From: Trematomus loennbergii
Taxonomy: Eukaryota > Chordata > Actinopteri > Perciformes > Nototheniidae
NCBI GenBank assembly: GCA_012861695.1
Contig: JAAOOA010000027.1
Location: 1,988,724-2,052,723, forward strand
Length of the DNA: 64,000 nt
Direction of reading: 5' to 3'
The first letter of the stretch is position 1. The number at the start of each line of letters is the position of its first letter. Positions 63,404-64,000 of this stretch are shown here, piece by piece. The notes beneath the pieces were generated by a model. It saw only the letters and a program-made list of their open reading frames with translations. It ran no database searches and had not been told where the DNA came from. A program made the translations under genes and the position numbers.

Positions 63404-63929
63404 TGTGGGTTAAAACAGAGACTGAGTAATTTATTTCGGGAGTGTACACTGGCCCGAGACAGAGAAGATAACTTTAGAGGAGCAGTAGGTCTTTTTAGAA
63501 TTTAGAAACAGGGACTCAAGATGAGTGATTTAAAGGTCACAGGCTGAATTCAACTACATGCACCTGATGTGCACTCTGAACCCCAATGAGCTCTCTGTCA
63601 GGCGGACAGCACAAAGAGAGCTTCTCTCTACTACCTTTTGATGAGAGAAGAAAAGACAGTGTTTAATAATTCACACTCAATGTCCTTCCTCTGCACAGAG
63701 TGTGACTGCAGTCTGAGTATTCACTTTGAGAAAAGGACAAGGCCGCACAGACGTAAACACATACCGGTCTGCATGGACAGACACTCTCTGTACCATCACA
63801 AACATATTCTCATCCTTTAGAATACAGTATTGTCAACAGCAATGCTACCATTGAGGACTCTGAGCTTAATTCCTCTGCATTTTTAATTCTGGGGTTTCAG
63901 CAACATAGGGGCAATAACATTCACAGTTA
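63404..63929. other. Non-coding sequence, nothing recognised
   Basis: No supported feature. Confidence 0.4.
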
Positions 63930-64000
63930 TAACGATACCCTTGGTTGGTGTTTTTAGCTGGTGATTTCAGTATTTATAGACTTAATTGGAATACTTCCAG
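63930..64000 (+). mobile_element. Possible LINE endonuclease fragment running off the window
   Basis: GTTTTTAGCTGGTGATTTCA G reads V-F-L-A-G-D-F-S-I-Y-R-L-N-W, resembling the GDFNI motif of LINE endonucleases (compare VGDFNIHVD at 29940). Too short to be sure. Confidence 0.35.

Overview
This is a stretch of teleost nuclear genome, probably from a spiny-rayed fish; the species cannot be told from the sequence. The evidence is a vertebrate-type split gene, L2- and Rex1-like LINEs, tRNA-derived SINEs with the fish L2-type tail, hAT and Harbinger-like DNA transposons, and long CA/GT microsatellites. Much of the window outside the exons is recognisably transposon-derived.

Only one protein-coding gene can be supported: the 3' part of a carbonic-anhydrase-related protein gene of the CA10 type (inactive CARP X), on the + strand. 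Six coding exons are visible: 12723-12909, 14183-14277, 14580-14652, 19040-19194, 22007-22180 and the last at 36313-36335, which ends in the family C-terminus VNQWLLK-stop. Earlier exons (signal peptide and N-terminal domain) were not seen and should lie upstream of the window or unseen in its first 12.7 kb. Splice sites and amino acids are well conserved, but four of the six exons carry five apparent 1-base indels, nearly all in homopolymers, one pair of them compensating. This looks like uncorrected long-read assembly error or, less likely, a very recent pseudogene.

Layout: 1-2683 is an L2-like LINE cut by the window edge. 4.5-9.6 kb is a stack of nested repeats: an ancient GTAACTAAGTA-type repeat, into whose TAA a Harbinger-like element inserted, into which a hAT element inserted. 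12.7-36.3 kb is CA10 with introns full of short elements: two TTAA-flanked elements, a SINE, a solo LTR, a Rex1-like RT fragment running into a GC-rich minisatellite, and a second L2-like LINE at 29722-34492. That LINE is split by three different insertions, each of which can be removed on paper to rejoin the LINE frame. 37.6-64 kb is downstream sequence without recognisable genes: more TTAA-flanked elements, a ZBED-type hAT with a perfect 8-bp target duplication, a second solo LTR with a perfect 5-bp duplication, a SINE with an internal minisatellite, and a GC-rich cluster of nested elements at 60.1-63.1 kb.

No rRNA, true tRNA, CRISPR, operon or bacterial-type feature is present. The most rewarding observations are the indel pattern in CA10, the complementary GT/CA tracts that bracket its 73-nt exon, three unrelated-looking element families that all sit in TTAA (one copy with two identical inverted ends), a perfect 54-bp hairpin inside one such element, and the dated order of nested insertions. 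Superfamily names for the DNA elements rest on terminal repeats and target duplications read by eye, not on a library search.
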